A stretch of DNA of 64,000 nucleotides from Blautia obeum ATCC 29174 (GTDB lineage Bacteria > Bacillota > Clostridia > Lachnospirales > Lachnospiraceae). How positions within the stretch are numbered: position 1 is the stretch's first letter; each line of letters opens with the position of its first letter. Positions 1 to 7,649 of the stretch are shown here, one piece after another. A program made the position numbers and the translations under genes. The DNA is taken from positions 1,427,001 to 1,491,000 of the forward strand of contig NZ_CP102265.1 of assembly GCF_025147765.1 (NCBI RefSeq), in the 5' to 3' direction. The notes beneath the pieces were generated by a model. It saw nothing but the letters and a program-made list of their open reading frames with translations, had not been told where the DNA came from and did no database searches.

Positions 1-2
1 CA

Positions 3-1028
3 GTACTGCTGATTTTTGGAGTGATCAACTGTATTCTGGGATATCGGCTTCTGCGTTTCTGGATGATGCTCTGTGGTTTTGTCATTGGAGCTGGAATTGG
101 ATTTGGTGCAGCGTATACCGGTGGTGTGACAGAGAAATATATGTATGCGGTTTTTATGGTTGGAGCGGGTGTACTACTGGCCGTGATCGCATTTGTGAGC
201 TATAAGATTGGAATTTTTATTCTGGGAGCAGGCATTGGAATTGGACTTGGTATTTATGTTTTTCATCCAACTACTTCGTTGGTATTCTTTTTCTGTCTCC
301 TTCTGGGAGTGGGCCTTGGTGTGCTGGCTATGAAGCAGGCGAGAGAAGTTCTGATCATTGGGACAAGCCTTCTGGGAGGTGCGATGGCAGGTTTTTCTGC
401 TGCAAAATTAGGCGGACTGGCGGATATTCCGTATGGTCTGGGACTGAGTGCAGGATTTGCACTTCTTGGAATGCTGATTCAGTTTGCGACAAACAGGCGC
501 AAAGATGATGACGAGGAAGAAGAGTACGAAGAGGATGCGTATAACGATGGACAGGACAGTTCTGATTATGTGGATTTCAGGGATTATATGCCACAGAAAT
601 CAGAAAGAAAGGCGCAGAAAGAAGTCAGAAGAACATCGGCACAGAGACAAAATGTGAAGCATACGCCGGGAAGAGCGCAGAACAGTTCTCATAAAGCATC
701 TCGGAGTGCGCAGCAGGTAGATTTCAGACTTGAAAAAAATAAAGGAAGAAAACATAAAAAGGATGCGGTGGCACCTGAATCAGAAAAAACAATTCCGTAC
801 CGACCGAGAAAGAGCAGACAGAAAGAAATTGATCTTCCGCTGGGATCTTTTGATACAGAAGATTCCTATCATCCAATGAATGATGACTATGAAGAACCGG
901 TTGTAATTGATGAGGATGAACTGGATGAGGAAGTGCTGAGAGAAATGATGGACGAAGACGACCGGGAGGGAGAAGAACTCTGGAAAAAGATATCCAGACG
1001 TGATGATACACATAAAAAAAGAAAGTAA
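3..1028 (+). CDS. DUF4203/TMEM198-like membrane protein, 5' end cut by window edge
   Basis: The reading frame is open to the left edge, so the true start lies outside the window; the first in-window start-like codon is GTG at 21. The first ~150 residues are about six glycine-rich hydrophobic segments, including a GYRLLRFW motif near the edge that resembles the DUF4203/TMEM198 membrane domain. The rest is a long, charged, probably cytoplasmic tail: an acidic run (DDDEEEEYEE), then Lys/Arg/Gln-rich stretches, then another acidic section ending in KKRK. The tail looks disordered. Function is unknown. The next gene starts 41 bp downstream on the same strand, so the two may be cotranscribed. The domain name is by resemblance only. 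Confidence 0.7.
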   Translation, partial: VLLIFGVINCILGYRLLRFWMMLCGFVIGAGIGFGAAYTGGVTEKYMYAVFMVGAGVLLAVIAFVSYKIGIFILGAGIGIGLGIYVFHPTTSLVFFFCLLLGVGLGVLAMKQAREVLIIGTSLLGGAMAGFSAAKLGGLADIPYGLGLSAGFALLGMLIQFATNRRKDDDEEEEYEEDAYNDGQDSSDYVDFRDYMPQKSERKAQKEVRRTSAQRQNVKHTPGRAQNSSHKASRSAQQVDFRLEKNKGRKHKKDAVAPESEKTIPYRPRKSRQKEIDLPLGSFDTEDSYHPMNDDYEEPVVIDEDELDEEVLREMMDEDDREGEELWKKISRRDDTHKKRK

Positions 1029-1068
1029 TAGTAAAGATGCCGGGTAGAAGGCAGGAAAGAAGGACAAC

Positions 1069-1548
1069 ATGGCAAAAGAAGCTAAGACAAATGCGATGAG
1101 AATGCTGGATCGTCAGAAAGTGAAATATGAAGCATTTCCATATGAATGTGATGAGTTTATTGATGGACTTCACAGTGCAGATCTGATTGGGGCACCATAT
1201 GAACAGTCTTTTAAAACACTGGTTATGGAAGGGAAAAGCGGCGGATACTATGTATTTGTAGTACCGATCGAAAAAGAAGTGGATCGTAAGGCGGCTGCGA
1301 AAGCAGTTGGAGAGAAGGCTGTGGATATGATCCATGTTAAAGATATTCTGAAAATTACAGGCTATGTAAGAGGCGGCTGCAGTCCGCTTGGAATGAAAAA
1401 ACCATATCCGGTCGTGTTTGATGCATCCGCGGGTGGGTTTGAAGAAATATATGTAAGTGGAGGCCGCGTCGGACTGACGCTGAAAGTTCCGCTTGCTGCA
1501 CTTTTGAAAGTGACAAATGGAAAACTGGCGGATATCACAATGAAATAA
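1069..1548 (+). CDS. ybaK: YbaK/EbsC-type aminoacyl-tRNA deacylase
   Basis: The 159-residue protein has the length and fold signature of the YbaK family, which hydrolyses mischarged Cys-tRNA(Pro) in the cytoplasm and protects translation fidelity. Visible hallmarks are the N-terminal TNAMRMLD segment, the central DLIGAPYEQSFKTLV stretch and the conserved glycine motif GYVRGGCSPLGMKK near residues 97-110. The start ATG follows a purine-rich site (AGAAGG). A strong bidirectional terminator follows the stop. The family assignment is firm; Cys-tRNA(Pro) specificity is inferred from the family. Confidence 0.88.
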   Translation: MAKEAKTNAMRMLDRQKVKYEAFPYECDEFIDGLHSADLIGAPYEQSFKTLVMEGKSGGYYVFVVPIEKEVDRKAAAKAVGEKAVDMIHVKDILKITGYVRGGCSPLGMKKPYPVVFDASAGGFEEIYVSGGRVGLTLKVPLAALLKVTNGKLADITMK

Positions 1549-1572
1549 AAAATACTGTAAACAGTAAGCTGC

Positions 1573-1606
1573 AAAAGCTCCCGATCATTAAAAACGGGAG
1601 CTTTTG
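1573..1606. terminator. Bidirectional intrinsic terminator
   Basis: An 11-bp perfect stem (AAAAGCTCCCG with CGGGAGCTTTT) around an 11-nt loop sits between the convergent ybaK-like and ABC-F genes. The A/T flanks give a U-tract in either direction. Confidence 0.85.
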
Positions 1607-1634
1607 TCATGCAGTAAAACTGCAGTATGAAATT

Positions 1635-3275
1635 CTAGTTATCGGCAGCATCTTCTTCGTTAACCTGGAAGACGTGACGTTTCTTCGCCATTTCGTCGCT
1701 TGCCAGATATTCGTCATAGGTGGTGATCTTGTCAATCAGCTTACCGTCAGGAAGGATTTCCATGATACGGTTGGCGGTTGTCTGCACGAACTGATGGTCA
1801 TGGGAAGTAAAAAGGATAACTCCCGGGAATTTGATCAGTCCATTGTTCAATGCAGTAATAGATTCCATGTCCAGATGGTTGGTAGGTTCATCAAGAATCA
1901 GGATATTAGCACCGGAAATCATCATTTTGGACAACAGGCAGCGGACTTTTTCACCACCGGAAAGAACACGTACTTTTTTTACGCCGTCTTCACCAGGAAA
2001 GAGCATTCTGCCAAGGAAACCGCGGACATAAGTAGCATCTTTGATTTCAGAATACTGTGTCAGCCAGTCTGTGATCGTGAGATCATTGTCAAATTCCTGT
2101 GTATTGTCTTTTGGAAAATATGCCTGAGAAGTGGTGACACCCCATTTGTAACTTCCTTCGTCTGGCTCCAGTTCACCGACAAGGATACGGAAAAAAGTAG
2201 TAATGGCCTGTTCATTGGCACCAACAAATGCAACTTTATCGTCATGACCGAGAGTAAAGCTGATATTGTCCAGAACTTTTACGCCATCAATAGTCTTGGA
2301 GAGGTTTTCGACCATAAGCACTTCATTGCCGATCTCGCGGTTTGGACGGAAGTCGATGTATGGATACTTACGACTGGAAGGACGCATATCATCCAGCTGG
2401 ATTTTTTCCAGTGCACGCTTACGGGAGGTTGCCTGTTTGGATTTGGAAGCGTTGGCACTGAATCGGGAAATAAATTCCTGCAGCTCTTTGATTTTTTCCT
2501 CTTTCTTTTTGTTGGCTTCTTTCATCTGTTTGATAAGAAGCTGGCTGGATTCAAACCAGAAATCATAGTTTCCGGCATACAACTGGATCTTGCCATAGTC
2601 AATATCGGCAGTATGTGTGCAGACCTTATTAAGAAAATAACGGTCATGGGATACAACGATGACAGTATTGTCAAAGTTGATCAGAAATTCTTCGAGCCAT
2701 TCGATTGCCGGAAGATCCAGATGGTTGGTAGGCTCATCGAGAAGAAGAATGTCCGGATTGCCGAACAGAGCCTGTGCAAGAAGAACTTTGACTTTCTGGC
2801 TGCCGGTCAGGTCAGCCATCTGTGTATAGTGGAGCTCGGATTCGATGCCAAGTCCGTTCAGAAGAGTAGCAGCATCAGACTCTGCCTCCCATCCGTTCAT
2901 CTCTGCGAATTCACCCTCAAGTTCGCTGGCACGGATACCGTCTTCATCTGTAAAATCTTCCTTTGCATAGATCGCCTCTTTTTCCTTCATGATTTCATAA
3001 AGTCTGGCATTTCCCATGATAACGGTATCCAGTACGTTGAAGGAATCATATTTGAAGTGGTCCTGCTGCAGGAAGGAGAGTCGCTGGCCAGGAGTGATCA
3101 CAATATCTCCATTGGTCGGTTCGAGCTGCCCGGAAAGGATTTTAAGGAAAGTAGATTTACCGGCACCGTTTGCTCCGATCAGACCGTAGCAGTTGCCTTC
3201 GGTAAATTTGATGTTGACATCCTCAAAGAGGGCTTTTTTGCCAACACGTAAAGTGATATTATTTGCTGAAATCAT
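1635..3275 (-). CDS. ABC-F family ATPase (YbiT-like) with altered second P-loop
   Basis: This 546-residue protein has two ATP-binding cassettes and no membrane domain, as in ABC-F proteins that act on the ribosome (translation factors or antibiotic protection). Cassette 1 has Walker A GANGAGKST (residues 34-42), an LTGSQ signature and Walker B LLLDEPTNHLD. The linker is rich in Lys/Glu. Cassette 2 has LSGGE and LILDEPTNHLD, but its Walker A at residues ~352-360 reads GANEQAITT, so the nucleotide-binding lysine is replaced by isoleucine. I chose the ATG at 3275 because AAGAGG lies 7 nt upstream and MISANNITLR is the usual family N-terminus; an in-frame extension upstream is unlikely to be used. 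A resistance role is not shown. Confidence 0.9.
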   Translation of the reverse strand: MISANNITLRVGKKALFEDVNIKFTEGNCYGLIGANGAGKSTFLKILSGQLEPTNGDIVITPGQRLSFLQQDHFKYDSFNVLDTVIMGNARLYEIMKEKEAIYAKEDFTDEDGIRASELEGEFAEMNGWEAESDAATLLNGLGIESELHYTQMADLTGSQKVKVLLAQALFGNPDILLLDEPTNHLDLPAIEWLEEFLINFDNTVIVVSHDRYFLNKVCTHTADIDYGKIQLYAGNYDFWFESSQLLIKQMKEANKKKEEKIKELQEFISRFSANASKSKQATSRKRALEKIQLDDMRPSSRKYPYIDFRPNREIGNEVLMVENLSKTIDGVKVLDNISFTLGHDDKVAFVGANEQAITTFFRILVGELEPDEGSYKWGVTTSQAYFPKDNTQEFDNDLTITDWLTQYSEIKDATYVRGFLGRMLFPGEDGVKKVRVLSGGEKVRCLLSKMMISGANILILDEPTNHLDMESITALNNGLIKFPGVILFTSHDHQFVQTTANRIMEILPDGKLIDKITTYDEYLASDEMAKKRHVFQVNEEDAADN

Positions 3276-3360
3276 AAGGTACCTCTTTTCTTCATTATGG
3301 TTTCGAATTAAGTTTTCGATCATTGAACAGTAACTGGCCTGTTTTTGGCCATTCATTCCC

Positions 3361-3388
3361 ATTTTACAGTAAAGTGGAGATTTTGCAA
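3361..3388 (-). promoter_or_regulatory. Candidate sigma-A promoter of the ABC-F gene
   Basis: On the minus strand TTGCAA and TAAAAT are separated by 16 bp, about 85 bp upstream of the chosen start. A TGGCC/GGCCA hairpin lies in the leader near 3333-3349. Confidence 0.5.
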
Positions 3389-3407
3389 GCCTTAAATCAT
3401 AAAAACA

Positions 3408-3436
3408 TTGAATTTACACAGAGGAATTGCTATAAT
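3408..3436 (+). promoter_or_regulatory. Sigma-A promoter of the Rrf2 gene
   Basis: TTGAAT and a perfect TATAAT are 17 bp apart, 50 bp upstream of the Rrf2 start codon. Confidence 0.7.
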
Positions 3437-3486
3437 TTAAGAAAGTTTGCTGGAGAGTTACGGGTAACAGAAAGAGGAAATGGAGT

Positions 3487-3891
3487 ATGTTGATAACCAG
3501 AGAATGCGATTATGCTGTGCGGGTGCTCCGCGCAATGGCAGAGGAAAAGAGAGTCAGCGTAAATGAAATCTGTGAAAAAGAACTGATCACAGCACCTTTT
3601 GCATACAAAATCCTGAAAAAGCTGCAGAAATCAGGAATGGTCAGAGGGTATCGTGGTGTTCATGGGGGATATTCTCTGAACTGTGATCTTGATCAGATAA
3701 CACTTTATGATGTTTATACAACGATCGATCCGGGAATGTTTATCATTGACTGCCTGGAACCTGGCTATGACTGTGCCAGGAACAGCGCAGACGGACAGAA
3801 CTGTTCTGTTCACTGTGAACTCGCGGAAATTCAGGAAGAACTGTGCAGGATGCTGAAGCGAAAATCCCTGAAAAAACTTATAAATGGCTAA
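3487..3891 (+). CDS. Rrf2-family transcriptional regulator, probable Fe-S sensor
   Basis: The 134-residue protein has an N-terminal winged helix (residues ~1-65, including the GYRGVHGGYSL wing typical of Rrf2 proteins) and a cysteine cluster at C89, C96, C106 and C110. Rrf2 proteins such as IscR use such cysteines to bind an iron-sulphur cluster and sense iron, oxygen or redox state. The start ATG follows AGAAAGAGGAAA. The gene lies 152 bp upstream of the pyruvate:ferredoxin oxidoreductase gene on the same strand, and an inverted repeat lies just past the promoter of that gene, so local control of the oxidoreductase is plausible. The cluster and target are inferred. Confidence 0.85.
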   Translation: MLITRECDYAVRVLRAMAEEKRVSVNEICEKELITAPFAYKILKKLQKSGMVRGYRGVHGGYSLNCDLDQITLYDVYTTIDPGMFIIDCLEPGYDCARNSADGQNCSVHCELAEIQEELCRMLKRKSLKKLING

Positions 3892-3934
3892 CTTTTTTGT
3901 ATGTAAATAGATACAGAAAATGCGTAATCCCGAT

Positions 3935-3963
3935 TGGACAATCGCAATAGTGTATGATATAAT
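3935..3963 (+). promoter_or_regulatory. Sigma-A promoter of nifJ
   Basis: TGGACA and TATAAT are 17 bp apart, 80 bp upstream of the nifJ start. Confidence 0.65.
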
Positions 3964-3978
3964 AACCAATGGACTTTT

Positions 3979-3996
3979 AGACCGTTTCAGTGGTCT
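3979..3996. promoter_or_regulatory. Inverted repeat downstream of the nifJ promoter, candidate Rrf2 operator
   Basis: AGACC and GGTCT flank an 8-nt centre about 16 bp past the -10 box, where a bound repressor would block transcription. The neighbouring Rrf2 gene makes it a candidate operator; this is inference. Confidence 0.35.
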
Positions 3997-4043
3997 GAAA
4001 TAAATAAAAATTTTCATCATACCTTTAAGGAGGAAAACAAACT

Positions 4044-7000
4044 ATGGCAAGAAAGATGAAAACCATGGATGGTAACCATGCAGCCGCTCATGCTTCTTAT
4101 GCATATTCAGATGTAGCTGCTATCTACCCGATCACTCCTTCATCTGTTATGGCGGAAGCAACAGATGAGTGGGCAACTCAGGGAAGAAAGAACATCTTTG
4201 GACAGGAAGTACAGGTTACAGAGATGCAGTCTGAGGCAGGTGCTGCAGGTGCAGTACACGGATCTCTGGCAGCAGGTGCCCTGACAACTACTTATACTGC
4301 ATCCCAGGGTCTTCTTCTGATGATCCCGAACCTTTACAAAATCGCTGGTGAGCAGCTTCCGGGCGTTATCAATGTATCCGCTCGTGCACTTGCTTCTCAT
4401 GCACTTTCCATTTTCGGAGACCATTCCGACGTTATGGCCTGTCGTCAGACCGGATGTGCAATGCTCTGCGAATCATCTGTACAGGAAGTTATGGACCTGA
4501 CACCAGTTGCTCATCTGGCAGCAATCAAAGGTAAAGTTCCGTTCATCAACTTCTTCGATGGATTCCGTACATCTCACGAGATCCAGAAGATTGAAACATG
4601 GGATTATGAAGATCTGAAGGATATGGCAGATATGGATGCTATCCAGGCATTCCGTGACCATGCACTTAATCCGAATCATCCATGTCAGAGAGGTTCAGCT
4701 CAGAACCCTGATATCTTCTTCCAGGCAAGAGAAGCATGTAACCCGTTCTATGATGCTCTTCCGGCAGTAGTTCAGGAATACATGGACAAAGTTAATGAAA
4801 AGATCGGAACAGATTACAAACTGTTCAACTACTATGGAGCTGAGGATGCTGAACACATCATCATCGCTATGGGTTCCGTAAACGATACAATCGAAGAGAC
4901 AATCGATTACCTTGCAGCAGCAGGCAAAAAAGTTGGTGTTGTTAAAGTTCGTCTTTACAGACCATTCTGTGCACAGGCACTGATCGATGCTATTCCGGAT
5001 TCTGTAAAACAGATCAGCGTTCTTGACAGAACAAAAGAGCCAGGAGCACTTGGCGAGCCTCTGTACCTTGACGTTGTTGCTGCATTAAAAGACAGCAAGT
5101 TTAAAGATGTTAAGATCTTTACAGGACGTTACGGACTTGGTTCCAAAGATACTACACCGGCACAGATCGTTGCAGTATATGAGAACACAACAAAAGAAAA
5201 ATTCACAATCGGTATCGTTGATGACGTTACAAACCTTTCTCTTGAAACAGGTGCTCCGATTGTTACAACACCAGAAGGAACTACAAACTGTAAGTTCTGG
5301 GGACTTGGAGCTGATGGTACTGTAGGTGCTAACAAAAACTCCATCAAGATCATTGGTGACAATACAGATATGTACGCTCAGGCATATTTTGATTATGACT
5401 CCAAGAAGTCCGGCGGTGTTACAATGTCTCACCTTCGTTTCGGTAAGAAACCGATCAAATCCACATACCTGATCCACAAAGCAAACTTTGTTGCATGTCA
5501 CAATCCGTCCTATGTAAACAAATATAACATGGTTCAGGAACTTGTTGATGGTGGTACATTCCTTCTTAACTGCGCATGGGATATGGAAGGACTTGAAAAA
5601 CATCTCCCGGGACAGGTAAAAGCATTCATCGCTAACCATGATATCAAATTCTACACCATCGACGGTGTTAAGATCGGTATCGAAACTGGTATGGGACCAA
5701 CACGTATCAACACAATCCTTCAGTCTGCATTCTTCAAACTTACAGGAATCATTCCGGAAGAGCAGGCAATCGAACTGATGAAAGCAGCTGCAAAAGCTAC
5801 TTACGGACGTAAAGGTGATGACGTTGTTCAGAAAAACTGGGCAGCTATCGATGCCGGTGCAAAACAGGTTGTAGAAGTTAAAGTTCCGGAAAGCTGGAAA
5901 GATGCAGAAGATGAAGGTCTCTTCATGGCTCATGCAACTCACGGTGCTCAGGAAGCTCAGGACTTCGTAAACAACATCCAGTGCAAGATCAATGCTCAGG
6001 AAGGTAACACACTCCCTGTATCTGCATTTACAGAATATGTTGATGGTACTACACCATCCGGAACTGCTGCATACGAAAAACGTGGTATCGCAGTAAACGT
6101 ACCGGTATGGCAACCAGAAAACTGTATCCAGTGTAACCGTTGTGCATATGTCTGCCCGCACGCAGCAATCCGTCCGGTAGCACTGACAGAAGAAGAAGCA
6201 GCTAACGCTCCAGAAGGAATGGCTACTCTTCCTATGACTGGTATGAAAGATTATAAATTCACCATGACTGTATCAGCTTATGACTGTACAGGATGTGGTT
6301 CCTGTGCAAATGTCTGCCCAGGCAAGAAAGGTGCAAAAGCCCTTGCTATGGAAAACATGGAAGCAAACGCAGGACTTCAGAAATTCTTCGATTATGGAAG
6401 AGAACTTCCGATCAAAGAAGATGTTATCGCTAAATTCAAAGAAACAACTGTTAAGGGAAGCCAGTTCAAACAGCCTCTGCTTGAGTTCTCCGGAGCATGT
6501 GCAGGTTGTGGTGAAACACCTTACGCTAAACTGATCACACAGCTGTTTGGTGACAGAATGTACATTGCAAATGCTACAGGATGTTCCTCTATCTGGGGTA
6601 ACTCTTCACCGTCTACACCATACACAACAAACGCTAAAGGACAGGGACCTGCATGGGCTAACTCACTGTTCGAAGATAACGCTGAGTTTGGTTATGGTAT
6701 GCTTCTTGCACAGAGAGCTATCCGTGATGGCCTTAAAGCAAAAGTTGAAGCTGTTGTAGCAGATGGCAAAGACGAAGCAGTTAAAGAAGCTGGCCAGGAA
6801 TGGCTGGATACATTCGCTGTTGGAGCAACCAACGGTGCAGCAACAGACAAACTGATCGCAGCTCTGGAAGCATGTGGATGCGACGCTGCTAAAGAGATCC
6901 TTGCTCAGAAAAACTATCTGTCCAAGAAATCCCAGTGGATCTTCGGTGGTGACGGATGGGCTTACGATATCGGCTTCGGTGGTGTTGACCATGTTCTTGC

Positions 7001-7580
7001 AAGTGGACGTGACATCAACGTAATGGTATTCGATACAGAAGTTTACTCCAACACAGGTGGACAGTCTTCTAAATCTACACCAACAGGTGCTATCGCACAG
7101 TTCGCAGCTGGTGGTAAAGAGACTAAGAAGAAAGATATGGCTTCCATCGCAATGAGCTATGGATATGTATACGTAGCACAGATCTCCATGGGTGCTGACT
7201 TCAACCAGACTGTTAAAGCAATTGCTGAAGCAGAAGCTTATCCGGGACCATCCCTGATCATTGCTTATGCTCCATGTATCAACCATGGTATCAAGAAAGG
7301 TATGGCAAAAGCTCAGACAGAAGAAGAACTGGCAGTTAAATGTGGATATTGGCACAACTTCCGCTTCAACCCGGCAGCAGACAAGAAATTTGCTCTGGAT
7401 TCCAAGACACCGGATATGGAAAACTATATGGACTTCCTGAATGGTGAGGTTCGTTACAACTCCTTACAGCGTCAGAATCCTGAAAAAGCAGCTAGACTGT
7501 TTGCTAAGAACGAATCTGAAGCAAAAGCTAGATATGCATATCTGAATAAACTTGTAGCTATGTACGGCGAAGAAGAATAA
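4044..7580 (+). CDS. nifJ: Pyruvate:ferredoxin (flavodoxin) oxidoreductase
   Basis: This 1178-residue protein has the full length of single-chain PFOR, which oxidises pyruvate with CoA to acetyl-CoA and CO2 and reduces ferredoxin in the cytoplasm. Domains in order: an N-terminal pyruvate-binding domain (YPITPSSVMAE near residue 30), domain II, the gamma-type linker, a two-cluster ferredoxin domain (CIQCNRC from C694 and CTGCGSC from C748), a third cluster region (ACAGCGETPY near 820), and the thiamine diphosphate domain (GDGWAYDIG near 968, EVYSNTGGQ). AAGGAGG precedes the ATG. Codon use is strongly biased toward a small set of codons, which suggests very high expression. A strong terminator follows. 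It would process pyruvate made by the purine and rhamnonate routes encoded nearby. Confidence 0.97.
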   Translation: MARKMKTMDGNHAAAHASYAYSDVAAIYPITPSSVMAEATDEWATQGRKNIFGQEVQVTEMQSEAGAAGAVHGSLAAGALTTTYTASQGLLLMIPNLYKIAGEQLPGVINVSARALASHALSIFGDHSDVMACRQTGCAMLCESSVQEVMDLTPVAHLAAIKGKVPFINFFDGFRTSHEIQKIETWDYEDLKDMADMDAIQAFRDHALNPNHPCQRGSAQNPDIFFQAREACNPFYDALPAVVQEYMDKVNEKIGTDYKLFNYYGAEDAEHIIIAMGSVNDTIEETIDYLAAAGKKVGVVKVRLYRPFCAQALIDAIPDSVKQISVLDRTKEPGALGEPLYLDVVAALKDSKFKDVKIFTGRYGLGSKDTTPAQIVAVYENTTKEKFTIGIVDDVTNLSLETGAPIVTTPEGTTNCKFWGLGADGTVGANKNSIKIIGDNTDMYAQAYFDYDSKKSGGVTMSHLRFGKKPIKSTYLIHKANFVACHNPSYVNKYNMVQELVDGGTFLLNCAWDMEGLEKHLPGQVKAFIANHDIKFYTIDGVKIGIETGMGPTRINTILQSAFFKLTGIIPEEQAIELMKAAAKATYGRKGDDVVQKNWAAIDAGAKQVVEVKVPESWKDAEDEGLFMAHATHGAQEAQDFVNNIQCKINAQEGNTLPVSAFTEYVDGTTPSGTAAYEKRGIAVNVPVWQPENCIQCNRCAYVCPHAAIRPVALTEEEAANAPEGMATLPMTGMKDYKFTMTVSAYDCTGCGSCANVCPGKKGAKALAMENMEANAGLQKFFDYGRELPIKEDVIAKFKETTVKGSQFKQPLLEFSGACAGCGETPYAKLITQLFGDRMYIANATGCSSIWGNSSPSTPYTTNAKGQGPAWANSLFEDNAEFGYGMLLAQRAIRDGLKAKVEAVVADGKDEAVKEAGQEWLDTFAVGATNGAATDKLIAALEACGCDAAKEILAQKNYLSKKSQWIFGGDGWAYDIGFGGVDHVLASGRDINVMVFDTEVYSNTGGQSSKSTPTGAIAQFAAGGKETKKKDMASIAMSYGYVYVAQISMGADFNQTVKAIAEAEAYPGPSLIIAYAPCINHGIKKGMAKAQTEEELAVKCGYWHNFRFNPAADKKFALDSKTPDMENYMDFLNGEVRYNSLQRQNPEKAARLFAKNESEAKARYAYLNKLVAMYGEEE

Positions 7581-7590
7581 TTCAGAGTCA

Positions 7591-7624
7591 AAGCCGCGGT
7601 ACTTTATGTACCGCGGTTTTTTTC
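7591..7624 (+). terminator. Intrinsic terminator after nifJ
   Basis: A 9-bp stem (CCGCGGTAC with GTACCGCGG) around a 5-nt loop is followed by a run of seven T. Confidence 0.92.
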
Positions 7625-7649
7625 TTTAGAAAAAAAGGACAGGTACAGC

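Noticed and set aside
1674..3251. Long plus-strand open frame opposite the ABC-F gene
   Set aside because: It is antisense to a well-conserved gene, has no recognisable domain and no ribosome binding site; it arises from the codon bias of the real gene.
5085..6161. Minus-strand open frame within nifJ
   Set aside because: Antisense shadow of a highly biased gene; cysteine-rich translation with no domain.
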